Shown here in pieces: positions 55,564-64,000 of a stretch of 64,000 bases of DNA. Positions within the stretch are counted from its first letter, which is position 1; every line of letters starts with the position of its first letter. The stretch is from Megamerina dolium (lineage: Eukaryota > Arthropoda > Insecta > Diptera > Megamerinidae): NCBI GenBank assembly GCA_963854835.1, contig OY978527.1, positions 16,563,584 to 16,627,583 on the forward strand. Direction: 5' to 3'. The notes below the pieces were generated by a model. The model did no database searches and was not told the DNA's origin. It saw only the letters and a program-made list of their open reading frames with translations. Made by a program: the position numbers and the translations under genes.

Positions 55564-56234
55564 TCAATTAACAAGATAAAATTGTGCAAAGCTATCGCTG
55601 CTAGCACAAGTTTTTTGTTTGAAAATTTTCCAACGTGCCACTAAAATGCCAAACGCATTCTCAATAACTCGACGAGCGCGCGATAAGCGGTAGTTGACAA
55701 TTCTTCTGCGTTTATTGCGAATTGCTCCGGGATAAGGTCGTATTAAATTATTTCTCAACGGAAAGACTGCGTCCCCGAAAAAGAAGTGTGAAAATGCAAG
55801 TTTATGTGGGCCGAGTTGTTTTCCATCTGGCAGTAGTAATTTGTTTGTCAATAATAGTCGATTTCCAAAAGGCGTCGTTTGAAATATTCCTACAAAGAAA
55901 CACAAATTAGATAAATGTCTGTACATACTAATGAAGTAATTACCTCCATCGCTGTTACCTCTGTAGCTTCCAATGATGATCGATGTAAATGTGTAATTGG
56001 CATATTCCATTTCCTGAGAAACGCATCTGCAATATCTTTGTATTGCGACTCAATCGGTTCACTTACATAAATTAGTTGTAGAACTTTCCATATTATTTCA
56101 CAGGTCTCTAAGATTATATTTCTTACTGTGGTCTTGCCAAGTATGTAGCTCCAAGTTATTGCCTGATGGGAAACTCCATGCACCAAACGCCTATTTTTCA
56201 AGAGTGATAAAGATTTTAAATAAAATATATGCAT
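55564..56234 (-). pseudogene. Harbinger-type DDE transposase, deleted
   Basis: The minus strand reads VSHQAITWSYILGKTTVRNI and FLRKWNMP, the helix-turn-helix and lead-in. It then jumps to an SIIIGSYRGNSDGG-like segment. A 58-base intron (donor G|GTAATT, acceptor TTTGTAG, about 55891-55948) splits SDGG from IFQTTPFGNRLL, the second catalytic region. It continues with FFFGDAVFPLRNNLIRPYPG (third motif) and NYRLSRARRVIENAFGILVA, strongly conserved in HARBI1-like enzymes. The segment with the first Asp (AIDGKH in relatives) is deleted between NMP and the IIIGSYRG segment, so it cannot be catalytic. Confidence 0.85.
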
Positions 56235-56240
56235 ACAAAA

Positions 56241-56849
56241 TCGTTAATAACCAGAGCATAACAAAGGCTAAATTCAGTTCCTTGAGATAAGTGCGAAATC
56301 CGAAAATATGTATATAAAATCTAAAATACCAAAAGACCGACAAAAACTGCGATAAAATTGGAAAATCTGACCTGCGATGGAGACGACGGAGATTGGGGCT
56401 CACAGTCAGAAGTATACACAAAAGAGGGGACTAGAGGGTAGAGTGTTCTACACAAATACAAAATCGGTTATTGATTATAATGCTTATATCATTTTATAGA
56501 TCCATTCATGATGAACTGCAAGTTGCTGATATGACCTGATAGCGCGCAAAAAATACTTGTAGAAGATATGTGCTTTCAAGAGAAGCTCCAAACGGATGGA
56601 AAAGGACATAAGCACATAATTATGGGAGGAAATATCAACAACAACAAAAACTAAAGTGTATCATCAACTGACAAATTGAACTGCATAAAGCAAGCTGAAA
56701 TTAAGCTGAACGTCGTTTTTATAGTCCAAATACAATATTATAAAAAAAAAACTCCAAAAATTAAATCGCATCTATCAGACTAAGTTCCATAAAACCTCAG
56801 CAGATGTACCATGTTTGTAAAATTCCGATGCTTTGATGAGGATTCTTTC
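56241..56849. other. Spacer, no gene seen
   Basis: AT-rich; may hold the right end of the Harbinger element, not recognised. Confidence 0.4.
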
Positions 56850-57380
56850 CCCTATTTCCGCCATTTAGGGAAATTTTTTACACAAATTGTCGAATTTATG
56901 GCTTTCATTACCACCACTCCCAAAGTACCACTATAGGGGTAAAATGGTAAAATTTATGACAAACCCCAATTAGGTTTTACCACTCTTTTTCTGAACATAC
57001 TTACTCCCTGTCTTAGCTTCTTCGGAAGGTTCTTCTACAAAATGAATTCAAAAGCACCAGAAAAAAGAAGAAGTAACGTCATGATTACCCAGAAGTCGCT
57101 CCCTCGCTATGTTCACCCCTTACAAGGGCTTCAAGGATGCTAATAGACGGCTCAAAAATATCGTCGATCCCTCATTCGTTTAATTTTTCTTTCCAAACAT
57201 TACACATATATCTCAACCCCCTGGAGATGATTCTGCGTATTTTATTGACTATTTCAGCTTTGTTAATTTCTTTAAAGTTAGGAATAAAACAAAAACCAAG
57301 CCCGAGTTCAAATTAAGTGACCCAAATATAGTACGTATAGAAATGTTAACTTCATCTGTTGGATAAGATGTTTCTGATGT
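56850..57380 (-). repeat. Dispersed GATTTTCAGG family, mostly inverted
   Basis: Inverted words (CTGAACATACTTACTCCCTG, AATGAATTCAAAAGCACCAG) fill 56850-57200. The ending module at 57240-57370 (GTTAGGAATAAAACAAAAAC, TAGAAATGTTAACTTCATC) is in plus orientation, so this copy is rearranged. Confidence 0.6.
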
Positions 57381-57690
57381 GAAAATTGGATAGTTCGCAC
57401 CGGATAAAGAAAACTAGCAAACAAAGAAAATGCTGCTGAACTCGAAAAGATTATAAACTAAGATTATATACTTTGGTGTAAGTCAAGCCGGACAGCTCGA
57501 GCTGGACGACGAGCCAGTAAAAGAATTATGGCTGACAAGCGATAATTATTTTATCAAACAATGTGATTCGCTAAGGTTTCGAATCCAGTCCAGTCCAGTG
57601 CAATTTTGCTAAATGACGAGTAGAAGAAATAAAGACAGTTTATTAAATCTATAGCGTATCTGTTGATGATGAGGATATTTTTTTTTTTTT
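57381..57690. other. Spacer, no gene seen
   Basis: No ORF of interest. TTCGAATCCAGTCCAGTCCAG near 57577 is a short CCAGT echo. Confidence 0.4.
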
Positions 57691-58255
57691 GTGCATTTCA
57701 ACAATCGCGGAAGACAAGCAGGCAAATACAATGGTAATACAAAAGAGCGTAAGTTATATGAGATCAAAACCGCTGTACCTCAATGCAGTGTCCTGGTTCC
57801 GCTTCTGTATCGAAATTACACTTTAGATCTTCCGACTAGTGGAGCTTATACCACAGCTACGTTTGCAGATGACACTGCTATCATAGCTGTAGGGAAAACC
57901 GAAGAGGAATCAACAAACATTTTGGAACAAGCGTTAGCAGCTGGACAAAAGCAAGTCAGTCCATGTTGACTTTTCGGTATCTGCCTCTATACATTGACGA
58001 CATTCAGGTTCCTTACTTGAACTCAACGAAATATCTTGGAATCACCCTTGTTGCAAAGCTCCAGCTAAAATATAGAAGTATGTACTTTATACAACCAAAT
58101 TCTAAAGCCTGTGCGGACATATGGAGTACAACTATGGGGTTGTGCCAGTCAGAAACATATTGAAACAATCCAAAGATTACAAAACAAAGTCCTGAGGAGC
58201 ATCGTTTATGCCCCTTGTTATATCCGTAACATTGATCTTCACCGCGATTTAAATG
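57691..58255 (+). pseudogene. Jockey-clade reverse transcriptase fragment
   Basis: Shifted frames read TAVPQCSVLVPLLYRNYTLD (the PQGSxLGPxLY motif, with G changed), then TATFADDTAII (catalytic FADD) and ALAAGQKQ. VPYLNSTKYLGITL follows, then TYGVQLWGCASQKHIETIQR and LQNKVLRSIVYAPCYIRNID. This is the order of motifs C to E and the thumb of jockey-clade non-LTR RTs. It is truncated at both ends: the 5' side at a T-run near 57680 and the 3' side in the codons for HRDLNAV, where an RTE tail begins. Confidence 0.85.
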
Positions 58256-58392
58256 CTGTACTGGAGAACCTGACGGCGCTTGGAATTTCTAACTGGCGCC
58301 AGTTAGCGAAGAACAGAGATGGCTGGCGAAGCATGTCATTTTCGGCCTAAATCGATACTCGGTTGTTATGGCCACATAAGTAAGTAAGTAAT
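58256..58392 (+). mobile_element. RTE 3' end fused to jockey fragment
   Basis: LENLTALGISNWRQLAKNRD and the stop, then the RTE 3' UTR and GTAA-unit tail, identical in kind to the 3' end of the 31.3 kb element. It joins the jockey frame without a gap, producing one open frame across the junction (58111-58350). Confidence 0.85.
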
Positions 58393-59217
58393 ATGTTTAA
58401 TAAAATACAGTTATATAGAAAAAAAAAAAATCAAAAAGTCCGTCCGACTATTCGTACGATTCTTATAAAATTAAATATAGAAATGTACTTTCGCACAAAA
58501 ACTCTTCTAATCAGTTCTTCCTCACATTTTCGTTCGTTCCCATTCATATTATTGAAAACTTGTGGGCTACAAAAGAAGCCGCCAAAAGGATAACCGTTAT
58601 TAAACTCAAACTATGTGAGCCTTGTCATTACTTGACATTATACTTATAGCATGAGATGTACGTATAATGCGTTTCAACAATCGCATCGTATTATTAACGA
58701 CCCTTAATATCCCTTTCGTATGCATATCCTTTCGGTTTGACTGTCTGTGTTAGATTTACGCTTTGTCACACTAAATCACTGGCATATGCGAACTAATACT
58801 CATCCGTCGATCCAAACACATACATATGTATATAAAAGCAAAGACAATTTAAGCATAAAGTGATGACACTTCATCGTTTTGGGATTTTGTCACAAATTTT
58901 ACCCACAAACTTACTTAGTAGCTCGTTTATCAGCTCGCTTATTGTTGAGAGGCTGTTTGCCTACCAGCAAAAATATGGATGATATTACATTTTATTTCTT
59001 TCTACATACGAGTTGATCAACTCGTATTGCTATTGAAATGTGAAATCGAGACATTATTTTCTGTCGTTTCGTTTTCGTTGTGTTTTCGCGACACAAAAGC
59101 CGCCAGGGGAAGATTTTGCATTAATTCATCTTTTACATGCCACAAGGGAATCACGATACGAATGTGTCGGTGGTTTTAGCATTCAATAAATGAGCGAATG
59201 AATGGATTGAAATAGAC

Positions 59218-59258
<41 letters not shown>

Positions 59259-59437
59259 GAGAAATAAAAGATGTGTAGGATGAAGAAGCATGTTTGCAAA
59301 AACCAGAGCCGGAAAGAAACATACTTAGTAGGTACATTTGTAGTTCAACATATTTGTATCCTTATCCTGCTATAGCCGTATAGATGGTATCCTTATATGT
59401 ATTGTACATCCTTGCATCCTCATAGTACTCGTATATA
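58393..59437. other. Non-coding stretch
   Basis: AT-rich with a GA microsatellite at 59216-59254. No exon recognised. Confidence 0.45.
59216..59254. repeat. (GA)n microsatellite
   Basis: GA units with two interruptions. Confidence 0.9.
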
Positions 59438-60719
59438 CATGGTGCGACAATTATGTATTAAGACCATCGAACCATATCTCAGCAATCAAGCGGGCCATCT
59501 ATGTGTGAGCACATGCGTTTTGAAGCTTCAACCTTCCTCTACCAACTGTCAAAATTGCATGGCATTTGGTTGACATTTAATGTTTATTGACATTCATTTT
59601 ACAAAACACGTTTTCGTTTGATGTTGAAATTTCAACATGGAGCAAAGAGCGGTCATTAAATTCCAAGCAAATATTGGTAAAATTGCATCAGAAACATTCA
59701 GAATGATACAGCAAGCATATGGCGATGCTTATTTATCAAGATCAAATATTTTTATATCGCCGCAAACGGTTTATGGATGGCAGAGAGTCGCTGAAAGATG
59801 AAATAAAAGAAGGAAGGCCAATTTCAGTGCGGACGCCGGAAGCGATCCAGAAAGTTGGTGATTTTATTACAGAAGACCGCAATGCTTCAGTGAAAATGAT
59901 GGAAGAGGCCTTAAACATCAACAGATAAACTATCCGATTCATCCTTCGCAAGATTTGTTCCACACACATTGACCGAGGACCAAAAATTAATGAGAGTCAG
60001 TCATTCCAGAGACATGGTTGCAGCTGCAGAAAATGATCTAAACGGTTGATGAATTATTGTGTTTCCAATACGATCCAGAAACCAAGCGTCAAAATGCGGA
60101 TTGGAAATCGAAAAACTCACCACAAGCCAAAAAAAAAAAAAAAAAACACGAAAAGTTTCATCAAAAATCAAAACAATGCTCATCACATTCATCGATAGCA
60201 AAGGAATTATCCACAAAGAATTTGTTCCAACTGGTCAAACAATTACTTTTGCATGTTACCTCGAAGTTTTGAAGCGTTTGATGTCCAGAATCCGTCGTGT
60301 TCGACCAGAATACCGCGATCCAAAAACTTGGTCTCTGTGCACGATAATGCATCGTGTCACACAGCGCTCATTGTTCGGCAATTTTTGACTCGGAATCAGG
60401 TCTGTGTGTTGAATCACCCGCCGTATTCACCTGATTTGGCACCGTGCGACTTCTTTTTGTTCCCAAAACTGAAATTGAAGTTGAAAGGATGCTTTTTTGA
60501 TGACATTCAGACCATACAACGACGAGGCTTCGACGGGGGCACTGGAGGCAATTCTGAAAAATGAGCTGGAACACACGTTTGAATCACTATTGAATCGATG
60601 TAATAAGTGTATTGAATCAGGAGGAGAATATTTCGAATAAATATAACGAAAAATTAGCAGATATCGTGTTTTAATTGTGTTTTCTAGAGGCAGTCCTCAT
60701 ACATAATTGTCACACCTTG
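59438..60719 (+). mobile_element. Mariner-like element with both termini
   Basis: 1282 bp flanked by TA (59436-59437, 60720-60721). Ends CATGGTGCGACAATTATGTA and, inverted at the right, CAAGGTGTGACAATTATGTA, differing at two positions. Same family as the truncated minus-strand copy at 15291. Confidence 0.93.
59637..60640 (+). pseudogene. Mariner transposase, decayed
   Basis: ATG at 59637 (MEQRAVIKFQANIGKIASET). In a shifted frame, RRKRFMDGRESLKDEIKEGR, then VGDFITEDRNASVKMMEEAL and NINR followed by a stop. The first catalytic Asp segment (VTGDE in the 15 kb copy) is largely deleted near 60043-60056, joining NDLN to the ELLCFQYDPETK region. An A-run at 60130-60146 disturbs the lysine-rich stretch. 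Next come VHDNASCHTALIV (second Asp) and PPYSPDLAPCDFFLFPKLK (third Asp). Frames shift again near 60535 before the ESGGEYFE end and TAA at 60638. Non-functional, but it keeps the full N-terminus missing from the other copy. Confidence 0.9.
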
Positions 60720-60721
60720 TA

Positions 60722-61869
60722 CGATAGTATAGTAAATATATTGATTTCTTATTGAAACTTTATGATTACCTCACACAACGTTTGCTCGCCCCATCATCAT
60801 TACTCGTATACATATGTATTTACACAATTAGGGTTGTTGTATTTTAATGTTGTGTCTATATGTGTCTGTTTGTCCATATCCTTTGTACAGTTTATGTCCT
60901 CTTTTGTGCTCATACTATACAACGTGTATATGCTCGTAAAGTTGAATGTGCGTATGCTGGACTATTGAGGTTAATATTTAATTGAAAAATGAATCCAATA
61001 TGCGTTCAGATAGAATAACAAAATACTCGTAAATACAAATTGGGGGAATAACTATGCGATAGTTGCAAACATTATGATCCATAGTATCATCATTCACCTC
61101 GTTAATATTCTATCCCTGTTTATTTGTTATTGTTTACGAATTGTTAATTACTATTTATTGTGAACGGAAGTATTGCGAAACTATTACGTACATTTGTAAT
61201 GCAGGTTCCAATCCAAGGCCGGAATATAGCGCTGGAGTCAAGGCAGGCTTTCCAAAGAAAGCATTCAAAATAAGGTCGAATTACAGTTGTTCTGAAATTC
61301 TTTCCCAGACGATTTCGCAATTTACTATCCGTCTACTCTTTGCTTTGAATCTTCTTGCTAATGACATGCTATTTCCAACGAGAACTTCGATAAGCATTCG
61401 CTCTAGGTAGGGCAGAAATTATTCTGGCTCCGTCACAGCACAGAATCTATTTCGATTTCTTCGGAAATCAGGCAGATTTAAAGCAAATTAAAATAGACCC
61501 CAATAGCAGTACAATGGACGTATAACATCTGCGTGCTGCGATTCCTTCGACGTCCGACAAAAAAAAAAAAAAAAGGGAAGCTAAATGTCATATTGGCTTC
61601 TTAATATCGGAAAGCTTTTCCTTTGAGTCCCACCAATAGCAATTCTAAAACAATAATTACGCAGCCCCACTAAAAAACAAATGAAAGGTTACCCGACATG
61701 GTGACTTCATCGGTGACATGGTTGACTGGTTATACTGACTGGTCCACAGTAAACCTGGTGTGGTGATCCCAATTATTCAAGTCTCTTTCTAAGTGCACTC
61801 ATAGAAATCTAATATGAGCTGTGGATGAGCTTTCTCAGAGCTGGGAAAAACTTAAGAATATTTGAGAAA
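60722..61869. other. Non-coding stretch
   Basis: One frame at 61141-61410 (NAGSNPRPEYSAGVKAGFPK) has mixed composition but no family was recognised. A-run at 61560-61574. Confidence 0.4.
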
Positions 61870-62640
61870 AATGTTCAGGTTAAAAAATTAATTAACATTT
61901 CATCGCTATAGAAGCCATTTAAGGGCAATTATGGGGATGTTTGACAATTTTCAGTTGATTCTGTGTTCATTTCATGTGGGAGCTCCCGCACGGGTTTAAG
62001 GTAGTGGGTAAATATATTTGTTGGAAATATTGTCGAAGAAAAATGATTGCAGGTTAGACATATGTTTTAGAGATCTAAGGCTGGTTAAGGTGGCTACGGG
62101 ATGTTTTGCGGATTTTCAAGTACTTTTTGGGTTAATTTTCTATAGGAGCTCGCTTAAATTATAGATAAAGTATGATGAAAGTATGATTGCAGGAAATGTT
62201 GGGGCAGTATAATTAATAGAAGCCTATCAATTATGGGAACATTTACAGATTTTCAGGCGATTTTAAGTTCATTTTGTGGGAAACCTCCATAAAATGGAGA
62301 ATAAAAAAGTTCAGTACTATAAATTAATACGGTTCGGTCATGTAGTTTACCTTTCCACTATTTATTTCATTTCTACTCTATGAGCTGTGGGGGCGAAGTT
62401 TATAAAAAAACGTAAATTTTATGAGGGAGCCCCACTAAGGATTGCATATAGGGGTAAGTATGATCCAGAAAAATATTAAAGTAAGAAAATTAATGGGTGT
62501 CGGTTATATACAATATCATAACCCTTATAGTGCCGATTATAAGATTATAAGAGAAGATGGTTAGAAAGAAAATGCGAGTTGACCGAATCAAACCAATACG
62601 AATCCGAATTCAACGACCTTAAATACGTATCTAGCATGTT
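61870..62640 (+). repeat. Dispersed GATTTTCAGG family, longest array
   Basis: Words TTTTCAGTTGATTCTG, GATTTTCAAGTACTTTTTGG and GATTTTCAGGCGATTTTAAG lie about 140-165 bases apart. They alternate with GGGAGCTCCCGCACGGG and GGGAGCCCCACTAAGGATTG. It ends with a GAATCCGAATTCAACGACCT module. Confidence 0.7.
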
Positions 62641-64000
62641 GGGCAAAAGTTTTTTGATGTGGCTGTGTGGCTATGTAAAAAATGCCATCATTGGATCCAT
62701 CAATTTTCGGAAGAAGGTTAACTACACGAGGAAGCTTCCACAGTGGTTTCAAGAATTTGCGTTTGTTTCAAGTTATTCATCATGGGCTCTATTAAACAGT
62801 AACTAATCTTGCGGAGTACCTGACAGAGAAAAGTTTTTGCCTTCAAAAATTATTGACTTGACCGAGGATGGCGTCTCAAAGTATGTCAAATCAGCTCAAT
62901 CCATTCCTTGAAGGTACTGAAGTACTAAATGGGCTCTGTCTGGTTGCACCAAATGGGAATTATCAACTGTAAAGATTACAGGAAATGTAGAAAACAATTT
63001 CAGAAGAGACTATAAGATCCACAATCCCCCCTGCTCTGCTACATCTAAGATGCGACCGCAATACCTCAGATCGCTGATATTCACGAAGCGTGAATCCTAT
63101 TGACCTACGGTAGCTTTCAATGTTCATGTAACTACTTCTCTCGGAGCTGTTTTAAGAAAAATATGAAATATACAAAAATAAGCTAGCTAAAAATTCAATT
63201 AATCTTCAGTCGAAATTATTTCATTTCAATATTCTTGTTTTTCTTACTGCTGAAATTCAGCACAAACGTAAAGGAATAAATGAATGAACGAAAGACAAAC
63301 TTAACTTGATACAAACAAAATTGTTGTTTTACACAAAACACAGGCATTTTTTTTTTTTTTTCAATTTTTACATTCTGACAGGAAACAAGAAGCATACGAT
63401 ATACCTAAATACATATGTACACACATACATTTACTCATACAATGATGATACATTTTAATTTGAGTAGATTGTATGCATATCGTCATACCAAATGGTAGAC
63501 AAAGTAAGACAAACGGTTGGTTGAGAAGACTCGAAAACAACAAGTTATTTTTCGAATGTGAATCCTTTGAAGAAGCAGCATGAAAAATAAAGATACCCAC
63601 ACACACATTCACACACACACTCAGAGTGAATAAATAATCATGTCTTTGAGGTTGAACAAGAAAGAACAAGTACTCGTTTGCACGTAGTACCTACTTGTAT
63701 CATATGGGGGGGGGGGGAAAGATGAGAAATTGAGCGTTGATAGCAAAAAAAAAAAAAAAAAAGAGAAAAACTTAATTTTTTTTTTTTGCTACAGAAACAA
63801 TTTTTTGATAGTAAACGTATGCTTTTGAACATTTGAAATTAATGAAGTACATATGTATGCACAATAATTTGTACTTGCAACATAACTTTCAGCTTAAAAG
63901 GAGCCTTCCTTTTAAGCTGACATATTGAAAATCTGGCAACTATCTGTAGTATTAAATAAATTGGAAATGAAAATATTGCGCGACTATCGACAAATATTGC
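62641..64000. other. Non-coding stretch to window end
   Basis: CA-rich run at 63597-63620, G-run at 63706-63716, A-run at 63745-63762 and T-runs near 63350 and 63778. A 14-bp hairpin lies at 63889-63920. The frame at 62579-62806 is not recognised. Confidence 0.45.
63889..63920. repeat. Perfect 14-bp hairpin
   Basis: TCAGCTTAAAAGGA, loop GCCT, TCCTTTTAAGCTGA. No flanking homology noticed. Confidence 0.7.

Larger units (their letters stand above)
54455..56240. mobile_element. PIF/Harbinger transposon, core region
   Basis: A MADF-protein gene on the plus strand and a DDE_4 transposase gene on the minus strand converge, with about 380 bases between their ends. This two-gene plan is typical of PIF/Harbinger elements in animals. 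Terminal repeats and the expected 3-bp target duplication were not identified, so the true element is larger than this core. Confidence 0.75.

Noticed and set aside
1..64000. CRISPR arrays, bacterial operons, riboswitches
   Set aside because: Composition, introns, SINEs and retroelements make this a fly genome; no regularly spaced repeats were found.

Overview
This is a gene-poor, AT-rich eukaryotic window. The mobile elements present (mariner and Tc1 DNA transposons, PIF/Harbinger, copia and Gypsy LTR elements, RTE-like and jockey/I-like non-LTR elements), the dipteran-style microsatellites and the frequent ATACATATGTAT-like words all point to a higher fly. A tephritid fruit fly is the most likely host, but this is inference. 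No complete host gene is visible. The only plausible host coding sequence is one candidate exon at 5432-5645, with a Tc1-like transposon inserted 7 bases past its splice donor.

Layout. 1-742: 5' end of a copia element on the minus strand (Gag, primer site, partial LTR) abutting a SINE fragment. 2290-3535: a decayed ORF and an internally deleted mariner. 4149-4462: a complete tRNA-derived SINE, minus strand. 5432-7263: candidate exon and a Tc1-like element with IR/DR termini. 9.7-18.7 kb: RTE fragments, DUF4817-type transposon remnants (one split by an RTE insertion), two further SINE copies and a mariner. 19749-20205: a 457-bp MITE with 35-bp inverted ends. 20531-21422: another mariner. 21924-27854: a complete, apparently intact Gypsy retrotransposon with LTRs I could not tell apart, a SAP-domain Gag and a strong -1 frameshift signal between gag and pol. 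31160-34619: a 65-bp RTE micro-insertion beside a full-length RTE-like element, each with a 15-bp target duplication. 43-50 kb: mariners, an RNase-H-bearing non-LTR remnant and a SINE fragment. 52-56 kb: RT and copia scraps, then a decayed PIF/Harbinger with MADF and transposase genes. 57.7-60.7 kb: a jockey/RTE chimera and a mariner with both ends.

Two further dispersed repeat families fill much of the rest. One is a degenerate family recognisable by GATTTTCAGG-like and CTCCCTAAGGGG-like words, present at nine or more places. The other starts near TATACCCTAC and carries TGGGCGTGG-type words. Nested relations give a relative order: the Gypsy element sits inside the TATACCCTAC repeat, and RTE copies sit inside the dispersed repeat and inside a DUF4817 transposon. 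Most DNA transposons are dead through stops, frameshifts or deletions. The Gypsy element looks competent; the full-length RTE looks recent but has a frameshift in its endonuclease.
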